A DNA stretch of 12,158 nt. Origin: Actinomycetota bacterium (lineage in GTDB: Bacteria; Actinomycetota; Nitriliruptoria; Nitriliruptorales; JAHWKO01). The stretch is from NCBI GenBank assembly GCA_019347855.1, contig JAHWKO010000074.1, forward strand, positions 1 to 12,158. Reading direction: 5' to 3'. Below the pieces are notes generated by a model that was not told where the DNA came from, searched no databases, and saw nothing but the letters and a program-made list of their open reading frames with translations. How positions within the stretch are numbered: position 1 is the first letter of the stretch; every line of letters starts with the position of its first letter. The position numbers and the translations under genes were made by a program. Shown here one piece after another: positions 1 through 6,055 of the stretch.

Positions 1-452
1 TCGTCCGCCTGCACGACACCGCCTCCGGCCGGGTGCGCGAGCTGCGTCCCCGAGAGGGACGGCGCGTGGGCATCTACGCGTGCGGGCCCACCGTGTACGG
101 GCGCATCCACGTCGGCAACGCGCGGCCGTTCGTCGCCTTCGCGCTGCTGGTGCGCTTCCTGCGCAGGGAGGGATATGCGGTCACGTTCGTGGCCAACGTC
201 ACCGACGTCAACGACAAGATCTACGACGCCGCACGGAGCCTCGGTGTGCCCAGCGCCGACCTGGCGCGCGACATGACCGCCGCCTACGTCGCCGACACCG
301 ACGCCTTCGGCCTGGGCCGTCCCGATCACGAGCCGCTGGCCTCGGAGACGATCGGGCGCATCATCGAGCTGATCAGCGCGCTGATCGAGCGTGAGTACGC
401 CTACGCGGTCGGGGGTGACGTGTTCGTCCGCGTTCGCTCCGATCCGCGAAGC
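1..452 (+). CDS. cysS: Cysteinyl-tRNA synthetase, N-terminal fragment (truncated at both ends)
   Basis: CysS charges tRNA-Cys with cysteine in the cytoplasm. The fragment reads [11 protein letters not shown] at the window edge, so the true start probably lies just outside. It then shows the zinc-binding cysteine and signature YACGPTVY, the HIGH-like nucleotide-binding motif as HVGN in IHVGNARP, and the conserved VTDVNDKI segment. These match CysS rather than the mycothiol ligase MshC, which has CGITPYDATHLGHA at this place. Family resemblance continues through [13 protein letters not shown] (codons to about 449) and then stops. Beyond that the open frame is only the antisense of the opposing epimerase-family gene. 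The KMSKS motif and tRNA-binding regions, roughly two thirds of a normal ~460-residue CysS, are absent. As cysS is essential, either an intact copy exists elsewhere or the join at 441-464 is artificial. The call is secure; the cause of truncation is not. Confidence 0.88.
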
Positions 453-464
453 CAGCTCTCCCAC
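441..464. other. Breakpoint joining two truncated convergent genes
   Basis: On the plus strand CysS family sequence holds up to SDPR (about 441-449). On the minus strand the intein-like segment holds down to about VGELASRI (464-441). The two assignments meet or overlap by a few codons here, and neither gene continues past it. Both genes lose their 3' parts at one point and face each other, which is not a natural gene end. There is no stop codon, terminator, direct repeat or transposase at the join. An assembly or cloning chimera is the simplest reading; a real inversion or deletion is possible. Confidence 0.7.
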
Positions 465-524
465 CTTCTCCCGGCGGAGCTGGTGGCCGTCGTCGAACAG
501 CACCTGCTCGTCGGCCATGATCGA
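441..524 (-). other. Putative intein N-terminal splicing block within the decarboxylase-like gene
   Basis: After ...VARIFN the minus-strand frame reads [13 protein letters not shown] (from Ser183, codon 524-522) and then [11 protein letters not shown]. This fits intein block A: a nucleophilic Ser or Cys at position 1, a D-x-x-V pattern a few residues on, a DG turn, then a hydrophobic x-EL segment. The insertion point is a conserved motif of the host enzyme (RIFN^TYGPR). This is typical of inteins and would leave Thr as the +1 C-extein nucleophile. Only about 28 residues are present before the breakpoint, so block B, any homing endonuclease and the C-terminal HN motif cannot be seen. Confidence 0.6.
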
Positions 525-1070
525 GTTGAAGATGCGTGCGACACGGACATCGACGCCGTGGTAGTTGTGGTAGGCGTAGGTCATGGCCTCGGCGAAGCGC
601 TTGGCCTCGTCGTAGACACCGCGCGGTCCGATCGGGTTGACGTTGCCCCAGTACGTCTCCGGTTGCGGGTTCACCTCGGGATCCCCGTAGACCTCGCTGG
701 TCGACGCCAGCATGAACCTCGCCCCCTTCGCGCGCGCCAGCCCCAGTGCCTTGTGCGTGCCGAGCGCCCCCACCTTGAGCGTCTGGATCGGGAGCTCGAG
801 GTAGTCGATCGGGGACGCGGGGGAGGCGAAGTGGAGGATGTGGTCGACCTCACCGGGCACGTGGAGGTAGTTGGTGACGTCGTAGTTGATGAAGGTGAAC
901 CGGTCCCGACCGATGAGGTGGTCGAGATTGCCCTCTCGCCCCGTGATCAGGTTGTCGATAGCCACAACCTCGGCACCTGCCTGCAACAGACGATCACAGA
1001 GGTGTGAGCCCAGGAACCCCGCGCCCCCAGTGACGACCGCGCGCGCGCCGCTGAGATCGATCTCGCTCAC
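441..1070 (-). CDS. UDP-glucuronate decarboxylase-like epimerase (SDR), N-terminal part, interrupted
   Basis: This is an extended short-chain dehydrogenase of the UDP-glucuronate decarboxylase (UXS) type, expected to convert UDP-glucuronate to UDP-xylose with NAD. The GTG start at 1070 overlaps the TGA of the upstream UDP-glucose dehydrogenase gene by 4 bases (GTGA), which implies translational coupling. Visible features are the Rossmann glycine motif [12 protein letters not shown] (residues ~13-24), [11 protein letters not shown] (80-90), the catalytic-site segment [11 protein letters not shown] (121-131) and the YDEAK Tyr/Lys pair (Y153, K157). The family sequence runs to VARIFN (residue 182), where homologues continue TYGPRM. 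Here it switches to an intein-like segment and then meets the breakpoint, so about the last 40% of the enzyme is missing. Other UDP-sugar epimerase or dehydratase activities are possible, but the ASPASPIDY motif and the neighbouring dehydrogenase favour UXS. Confidence 0.82.
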
Positions 1071-2395
1071 CGCGGTTCGACCTTCGGTTTCCCGATGCCG
1101 TGGTAGCGGATACCGGCGGCCGCCATGTCCCGCGGGTCGTAGACGTTGCGACCATCGATCACGATCGGGTAGGCGAGCGCACCGGCGAGTTCGGTGGGCG
1201 TGAGTGCGCTGATCTCATCCCACTCGGTCGCTATCACCAGTGCGTGAGCGTCATCCGCGGCGGCGAGCGGTTCGTCGATGCAGTCGACGTCCGGTAGTGC
1301 TTCCTTCACCGCGGGCAGGGCCACGGGGTCGTACATCCGGACGTGGGCGCGCTCCTCCAGGAGCCGCTCGGCGAGCCACATCGCGGGCGCCTCACGTAGG
1401 TCGTCGGTACCCGGTTTGAAGGCCGCCCCGAGGATCGCGACGGTCTTGCCCTCGAGGTGCCACAGCTCCGAACGCAGCAGCTCGAGGACGTGCTCACGCT
1501 GCCCCTGGTTGATCCGCCGGACCTCGTCCAGCAGCGCGAAGTCGTACCCGACGCTGCGGGACAGGTGGTGGAAGGCGTCGACGTCCTTCGGGAAACAACT
1601 ACCGCCGAAGCCCAGCCCAGCGTTCAGGAACGACCGCCCGATCCGATGGTCCAGCCCCATCCCGTCGGCGACCTGTTCGACATCGGCGCCGACCAGCTCG
1701 CAGATCCGGGCGACGGCGTTGATGAAGCTGATCTTCGTCGCGAGGAACGCGTTGGAGGCGTGCTTGATCAGCTCCGCCGTGGCGAGGTCGGTCTTCACGA
1801 ACGGGACGTCGTCCTCGGAGAGCAGCGGGGCGTACACCTCGCGCAGCAGCTCGCCCGCCCCGTCGTCGCCGACGCCCACGACGACGCGGTCCGGGTGCAG
1901 GGTGTCCTCGACGGCGTTGCCCTCGCGCAGGAACTCCGGGTTGGACGCGACGTCGATCGACACGGTGCTGCCATGCCGGGCCTGCTCCCGCTCGATCACC
2001 TGCTTCAACCGCACGCCGGTGTTGGCCGGGACGGTCGACTTCTCGACGAGCAGCAGGTCGCCGGTCGCGTGCTCGGCGGCGCGGCGCCCCACCTCCTCGA
2101 CGTAGCTCAGGTTGGGTGCACCACCCGGCAGCGACGGGGTGCCGACGCAGACGAACGCGACCCGCGAGCCGTCAAGGGCGTCCCGGACGCCGTCCGTGAA
2201 CCGTAGTCGCCCGGAGTCACGACCCTCGGCGATCAGGTCGTCCAGTCCTGGCTCGTAGAACGGCGAGCGTCCGGTTCTCAGGGACTCGATCTTGGCTTGA
2301 TCGTCGTCCATGCCGATGACCTCGTGACCCCAGCGGGCGAGGCACGCAGCGGTCACCAGACCGACGTGACCGACACCGATCACGGCTACGCGCAT
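1067..2395 (-). CDS. ugd: UDP-glucose 6-dehydrogenase
   Basis: This cytoplasmic enzyme oxidises UDP-glucose to UDP-glucuronate with two NAD+. The 442-residue length is typical. The N-terminal Rossmann motif is [16 protein letters not shown] (residues 5-20), followed by D30 for NAD ribose binding and YEPGL (47-51). FVCVGTP is at 81-87, [10 protein letters not shown] at 118-127 and SNPEFLREG at 151-159. The active-site cysteine is C267 in [10 protein letters not shown], and K211 and N215 lie in [19 protein letters not shown]. The C-terminal UDP-binding domain starts near [16 protein letters not shown]. The ATG at 2395 is chosen because the Rossmann fold begins at once and GGGAGGG (2409-2403) lies 7 bases upstream; the longer in-frame extension has no family match. 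Its TGA overlaps the GTG of the next gene, giving a two-step UDP-glucose to UDP-xylose operon. A role in surface polysaccharide supply is inferred from the neighbouring co-polymerase gene. Confidence 0.96.
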   Translation of the reverse strand: MRVAVIGVGHVGLVTAACLARWGHEVIGMDDDQAKIESLRTGRSPFYEPGLDDLIAEGRDSGRLRFTDGVRDALDGSRVAFVCVGTPSLPGGAPNLSYVEEVGRRAAEHATGDLLLVEKSTVPANTGVRLKQVIEREQARHGSTVSIDVASNPEFLREGNAVEDTLHPDRVVVGVGDDGAGELLREVYAPLLSEDDVPFVKTDLATAELIKHASNAFLATKISFINAVARICELVGADVEQVADGMGLDHRIGRSFLNAGLGFGGSCFPKDVDAFHHLSRSVGYDFALLDEVRRINQGQREHVLELLRSELWHLEGKTVAILGAAFKPGTDDLREAPAMWLAERLLEERAHVRMYDPVALPAVKEALPDVDCIDEPLAAADDAHALVIATEWDEISALTPTELAGALAYPIVIDGRNVYDPRDMAAAGIRYHGIGKPKVEPR

Positions 2396-2531
2396 GTCGC
2401 TGCCCTCCCATGTGCGATCGTCCGGCGGATCGCTTCCGAAGGGTAGCCGCGCACGTCCGGACGCACGGATGGAGTGCAGGCTCCGCGTAGGGTGTTCCCC
2501 CACGTGATCCCCACCCCCCGGAGGTCGTGTC
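2396..2531. promoter_or_regulatory. Divergent intergenic region
   Basis: This 136-base gap separates ugd (minus) from the selenoprotein-like gene (plus) and must hold promoters for both if they are transcribed from here. The only clear elements are the two ribosome binding sites: GGGAGGG at 2409-2403 (minus strand) for ugd and GGAGG at 2520-2524 (plus strand), 7 bases before the GTG at 2532. I see no convincing -35/-10 pair and no obvious operator. Confidence 0.5.
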
Positions 2532-3602
2532 GTGATCCTGACCGACCTGTACGTCGATCCCGACGAGCTGGCGCGCCGGACGGGCTGGGAGCTCAAGCCC
2601 GAGGGGCTGTGCCGCGCGGACCGGTGCATCCCGATGCCCGACCACGCGGGCGGAACGCTGGACGCCGAGGTGCTGGCCGAACGGCTGCGGGCCCCGCTGG
2701 TGCACGATCCCGACGCTGGCCTGTGGGCGCTGGGACCGTCCACCGCCGGCCGGGCGCTGGACAGTGCGGAGCTCCCCGAGATCGTCCTCCCCGATCTGCG
2801 GACCGGCGAACCCTTCGACCTGCGGACGCTGCGGGGACAGCGGGTCCTGCTGATCGCCTGGGCGTCGTGGTGAGGGTGCCGCTTCGACCTGCCCGTGTGG
2901 CAGGAGCTGCGTGAGGCCGAGCTTCACCCCGCTGGCATCGAGGTGATCACGGTCGCGCTCGACACGGGCGGGGCGGAGGCAGCCGGACCGTTCGTCGAAC
3001 GGGCCGACCCCCAGCACCCGTCGCTGATCGACGAGGCACACCTGCTGGACGAGAAGCTGGGGATCGTCAACGTGCCGAGCGGGGTGTGGATCGACGAGAC
3101 CGGCACGATCGTGCGTCCTCCAGAGCCGGCCCACGCCCCGAACGACCAGCTCGCGCGGATCGAGCGGCTCCTCGAACGTGACGACCTGCCGGATCGCGCC
3201 CGGCAGATGGCCGAGGAGACGCTGCGGATCCGCTACGAACCGGAGGCGTACCTGGAGGCGCTCCGTGACTGGGCCGCCCACGGAGCGGACAGCCGCTACG
3301 TGCTCGGCCCCGACGAGGTCATCGAACGGTCGCGGCCCGTGTCGGAAGCGACCGCTCGGGCCGCCGCGTGCTTCGAGCTGGGCCAGCACCTCCACCGGAT
3401 GGGCGAGGAGGACGCCGCCACCCGCTGGTTCCGGGAGGCGCACCGACTCGACCCGGACAACTGGACCTACAAGCGCCAGGCCTGGCAGTTCCGATCACCG
3501 ATCCTGCAGGGACCCACCGACGTCTACGACAGCGATTGGCTGTCCGACGTGCGGGAGATCGGCCCCGAGAACTACTACCCCCCGCTCGAGCTCGAGTCGT
3601 GA
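2532..3602 (+). CDS. Thioredoxin-fold (redoxin/TlpA-like) protein with in-frame TGA, probable selenoprotein
   Basis: Read through the TGA at 2871-2873, this is a single 356-residue protein. The N-terminal part has a Cys pair (C27, C32) in GLCRADRCIP. A redoxin fold then runs from about residue 80: LPEIVLPDL, VLLIAWASW, then TGA as residue 114, then GCR (C116), FDLPVWQEL, VITVALD and the cis-Pro loop NVPSGVWID (P182). The TGA sits exactly where this family has its nucleophilic Cys (WASWC-type motif), giving U114-G-C116. The C-terminal ~85 residues hold a TPR-like helical pair (FELGQHLHRMG...WFREAHRLDP). The GTG start at 2532 has GGAGG 7 bases upstream. Neither half alone would make a fold, the frame does not change across the TGA, and no ribosome binding site precedes the downstream GTG at 2895. 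The likely role is a cytoplasmic thiol/selenol redox enzyme, since no signal peptide is seen; its substrate is unknown. The alternative is a nonsense-mutated pseudogene or a base-call error. Confidence 0.75.
2874..2904 (+). promoter_or_regulatory. Candidate bacterial SECIS hairpin
   Basis: Directly after the TGA, CCTGCC (2888-2893) can pair with GGCAGG (2899-2904), six perfect base pairs around the 5-base loop CGTGT. The second loop base is G (2895), 22 bases past the TGA. Bacterial SECIS elements are known to lie just downstream of the UGA inside the coding region, with a small apical loop about 16-37 bases away and a G among its first two bases. This hairpin meets those rules. The stem is short and GC-rich sequence forms hairpins readily, so on its own it is only supportive. 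Confidence 0.5.
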
Positions 3603-3629
3603 CATCAGGCCCGTCCGCGGGAGGCGCGG

Positions 3630-4112
3630 TCAGATCTCGCCTTCGTGGGTGAGGTTCGCGATGTCGCGTAGATCCTGCGGGCGCCCGGATGCGCGCTTCA
3701 TGCGGATCAGATCGTCGAGCCCGGCGACCCGGACGACGACACCCGCAGCCGTCGCCTCGATGGCACGTTCGCGGAGCTGCTCGTAGTCGTCGGCCCCGGG
3801 CACATCGTTGAGGTAGTCGATCGGTCCAGCATCCGTGTCGAGCGTGAAGCTCGCCCCTCTCGCCAGGGTCTTGGGATCCGTGGGATCGATGTCCAGCAGC
3901 TCCGCATCTACCCCTCGCCAACGCGCGTTCAGATCGTCGAACGCCGCCGCGAGCCGCACGAGGTTGTCGAGGTCCTGGCGAGCGACCAGGTCGATGTTCT
4001 CAGTTGCCCGCACGTAGCCGTGGGCGATGACGGCGAACGCCCCGATCGTCACGTAGTCGACGTCGTGCCGATCCAGCGTGGCGAAGACCCGCCCGGGATC
4101 CAACGCCGTCAC
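3630..4112 (-). CDS. Small nucleotidyltransferase-fold protein, partner of XRE regulator
   Basis: This 160-residue protein resembles the DUF6036/AbiEii-like nucleotidyltransferases often paired with small helix-turn-helix proteins. It shows YVTIGAFAVIAHGYVRAT (residues 20-37), which is the position of the hG[GS] motif and helix, then ENIDLV (38-43), a possible third acidic residue D99 in GPIDYL, and the family's C-terminal DDLIRMKRASGRPQDLRDI. The usual first metal-binding Asp of D-x-D is Asn39 here and the GS/GG is GA, so catalytic competence is uncertain. The GTG start at 4112 overlaps the TGA of the XRE gene by 4 bases; the longer open frame upstream reads through that gene out of frame. 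The pair suggests a toxin-antitoxin-like or defence-related module, but that is inference. It ends 27 bases from the facing redoxin gene. Confidence 0.78.
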   Translation of the reverse strand: MTALDPGRVFATLDRHDVDYVTIGAFAVIAHGYVRATENIDLVARQDLDNLVRLAAAFDDLNARWRGVDAELLDIDPTDPKTLARGASFTLDTDAGPIDYLNDVPGADDYEQLRERAIEATAAGVVVRVAGLDDLIRMKRASGRPQDLRDIANLTHEGEI

Positions 4113-4425
4113 CGGCGGGCGCGCCCGGCGAGCTCGGAGGCGAACGACGCCAGGGCGAAGCCGTCCTCGAGCCGTGCCGACATCGACCTCGCGTGATCCC
4201 TCTCGATGTCCGCTCGAGCACGTTCCGGGTCCAACGGGACGGGCGTAGCTCGAGGCGTTCACCCATCGCGATCAGCAGAGCGTCGAGGCGATCGACGGTC
4301 GGGATCTCGCGTCCGTTCTCGATCCGGCTGATCGTCGATTGGCGGGTCCCCGCACGCACGGCCAGTTCGCGCTGGGACAGCCCATGGGCGAGCCGTCGCC
4401 GGCGGAGCAGATCCCCCGCATCCAT
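4109..4425 (-). CDS. XRE-family helix-turn-helix regulator, with a 1-base frameshift
   Basis: The protein begins MDAGDLLRRRRLAHGLSQREL and contains a classic XRE helix-turn-helix, LSQRELAVRAGTRQSTISRIENGR (residues ~16-39), followed by DRLDALLIAMGERLELR. It then needs a frame change. In the HTH frame the sequence turns into unlike, Arg/Trp-rich text. Shifting by one base gives PVPLDPERARADIERDHARS and then ASELAGRARR-stop, which reads like a natural C-terminus and whose TGA overlaps the next gene's GTG. Restoring one base near 4238-4246 (CGCCC-GTCCCG, a probable missing G on the coding strand) yields a 105-residue protein. The ATG at 4425 has GGGGAGGAGAGG just upstream. It probably represses its own operon. 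The shift may be a sequencing error or real decay. Confidence 0.8.
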
Positions 4426-4458
4426 GACCTCTCCTCCCCGGCCAGCCCCCACGGACGT

Positions 4459-4480
4459 GCATAGCGTATCAGCTATACCG
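4459..4480 (-). promoter_or_regulatory. AT-rich inverted repeat, candidate promoter/operator of the XRE-nucleotidyltransferase cassette
   Basis: ATAGC (4461-4465) and GCTAT (4472-4476) form an inverted repeat with a 6-base spacer, and GTAT/ATAC arms overlap it. It lies 36 bases upstream of the XRE ATG, in one of the few AT-rich patches of a very GC-rich window. On the coding strand it reads GTATAGCTGATACGCTATGC and includes -10-like hexamers such as TACGCT. An autoregulatory operator overlapping the promoter fits the gene type, but no binding is shown. Confidence 0.45.
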
Positions 4481-4497
4481 TCGGAGGGGCGAGGCGC

Positions 4498-6030
4498 TTA
4501 CCCCTCGAACGGCGGGGCCACGTCCGGGTCGATGTCGCCGTCGAGGTCACGCGCGTGCGGCGCCCCACCCGGGTTGTGCGTGTCCACGTACCCCGGGGGC
4601 GGGGTCTCCCCTGGCGACGGTTCGTGGACCAGCCCGACCGGCCCGGTCGGTTCCAGCACGGCCTGGTCGACCGACCCGGTCGCGATCAGCTGCGAGACGT
4701 CGATCCCCAGCTCCGACGGGTCCACCGAGCGCGCGACCGCGACCTCCTCGCCGGCAGCAGCCAGGTCGATCTCCCGGGGCTCGACCGGATCTCCGCCGCC
4801 GTCGAGGACGATCCGCACCACCGGCCGCGCGGCGAGCCGGTGGTCGACCTGCACCACGATCCCGACCTCGCCGGTCGTGAGCCGCACCATCGAGCCGACG
4901 GGGAACACCCCGAGCAGCCGCACGAACGACCGGACCACCGCCGGGTCGAAGCCGCGCCCCGCCCCGGCGATCAGGATGTTGAGCGCCTGTCGCCGTTCCT
5001 CCGCGCGTCGGTACGACCGCTTCGAGGTCACCGCGTCGAAGCAGTCCGCCACTGACACCAGGCGGGCCGGCAGCGACGGGTTCGACCGCCCCGACAGCGC
5101 CGGGTACCCGGATAGGTCGAACGCCGCGTGGTGCTCCAGCACGACGGGCGCCGCCGGGTGGAACAACCCGCCCCGCGTCGAGAAGATCAGCCCCGCGCCC
5201 TCGACCGGATGGCGCTGCACGATCCGCCACTGCTCCTCGGACAGCGGACCGACGTGGTTGAGCACCTCCCGCGGGACGTTCAGCTTGCCGATGTCGTGGA
5301 GGATCGCCCCCATCCCCAGCACCACGATCTGGTCCCGGTGCAGCCCCAGCCCGTGCCCGAGCGCCACCGTCAGGAGGCACACGTTCATCATGTGGTAGTA
5401 GGTGTACTCGTCGTAGGACTTCACGGTCGTCAGCAGCAGCGCCTGGGTCGGGTCGCGCTCGATGTGGTTGACGAGCCGGTCCACCACGCTCTGCGTCGTC
5501 GTCAGATCGACCGACCGCCCCGCCGCCGCCCGCATCGCCGCGTCACGGAGGAAGTCCAGGCCGATCGCGTAGCTGCGACGCAGCTCCGATGCCTCCTCGG
5601 ACGCGGCCTCCTCGTCCACCTCGGGACGGACCCGGTTCACCGCCAGCCCCTGGAGCTCGGTGGACAGCGGCTCCTCGCCCCGGAGCATCTTGACCAGCCC
5701 GTCGAGGTCGCCGATCGCGACGTCGGTCCACGGCTCGACGGCCTCGATGCCGACCTCCTCGAACGCCTCGACCAGCCGGAAGAGGGACAGGGACTCGCGT
5801 GCCAGCAGGGTCGGGCCGAGGTAGAAGCTGTGCCGGGTCACGAACAGCACGGGGTCGGTCCCCGCGGACAACCGCAGCTCGCGGGTCCGATCGAGCAGCA
5901 CCCGGAGGGTCTCGCGCCGGTTGGGGTGTCCCTCGTGGTAGAGGGTGTAGACCTGTCGGGCGGCGGACAACGCCCGGAGCCAGTCCCGGGCGGACGCGAG
6001 GGCGCGTGGCGGCGGCGCGGGGCGCTTCAC
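4498..6030 (-). CDS. HD-GYP domain protein, probable cyclic-di-GMP phosphodiesterase
   Basis: HD-GYP proteins hydrolyse cyclic-di-GMP. In this 510-residue protein the domain spans about residues 205-375. The metal and catalytic signature appears complete: H213 in YHMMNV, HDIGK at 245-249, H274 in QRHPVEGA, H300-H301 in EHHAAFD, the SGYP motif ending at 310, and the ADCFDAVTSKRSYR segment (328-341). An N-terminal module of about 120 residues (RALSAARQVYTLYHEGHPNR...) resembles the N-terminus of the HEAT-repeat protein encoded just upstream. After the HD-GYP domain comes a small beta-rich stretch (VGSMVRLTTGEVGIVVQV) and an acidic proline-rich tail. There is no signal peptide or membrane segment, so it is probably cytoplasmic. 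The GTG start at 6030 lies 25 bases after the HEAT gene's stop, with only a weak AGGTG ahead, suggesting co-transcription. It is the last gene of the operon. Confidence 0.92.
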   Translation of the reverse strand: MKRPAPPPRALASARDWLRALSAARQVYTLYHEGHPNRRETLRVLLDRTRELRLSAGTDPVLFVTRHSFYLGPTLLARESLSLFRLVEAFEEVGIEAVEPWTDVAIGDLDGLVKMLRGEEPLSTELQGLAVNRVRPEVDEEAASEEASELRRSYAIGLDFLRDAAMRAAAGRSVDLTTTQSVVDRLVNHIERDPTQALLLTTVKSYDEYTYYHMMNVCLLTVALGHGLGLHRDQIVVLGMGAILHDIGKLNVPREVLNHVGPLSEEQWRIVQRHPVEGAGLIFSTRGGLFHPAAPVVLEHHAAFDLSGYPALSGRSNPSLPARLVSVADCFDAVTSKRSYRRAEERRQALNILIAGAGRGFDPAVVRSFVRLLGVFPVGSMVRLTTGEVGIVVQVDHRLAARPVVRIVLDGGGDPVEPREIDLAAAGEEVAVARSVDPSELGIDVSQLIATGSVDQAVLEPTGPVGLVHEPSPGETPPPGYVDTHNPGGAPHARDLDGDIDPDVAPPFEG

Positions 6031-6055
6031 GACGGCACCTGCACGAACGGGGCCC

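Noticed and set aside
1..452. MshC (mycothiol ligase) instead of CysS
   Set aside because: The motif reads [16 protein letters not shown] with VTDVNDKI, the CysS pattern; MshC has a CGITPYDATHLGHA-type motif.
33..1007. A single 324-residue plus-strand protein from the CysS fragment onwards
   Set aside because: Only the first ~140 residues match CysS; the rest is antisense of the epimerase-family gene, whose Rossmann and YxxxK motifs are clear on the minus strand.
2871..2873. Genome-wide recoding of TGA (as Gly or Trp)
   Set aside because: Ugd, the HEAT protein, the XRE protein and the co-polymerase all end naturally at TGA, so TGA is a normal stop here.
2217..3443. Long minus-strand open frame of 408 residues opposite the redoxin gene
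   Set aside because: It is low-complexity antisense typical of high-GC DNA with no recognisable motif, while the plus strand encodes a full thioredoxin fold with a good ribosome binding site.
2532..3602. Two separate genes split by the TGA at 2871
   Set aside because: The fold is only complete when both halves are joined, the frame is unchanged, and the downstream GTG at 2895 has no ribosome binding site.
3603..3629. Terminator between the convergent redoxin and nucleotidyltransferase genes
   Set aside because: Only a 4-pair CCCG/CGGG hairpin without a T-run is seen, too weak to call.
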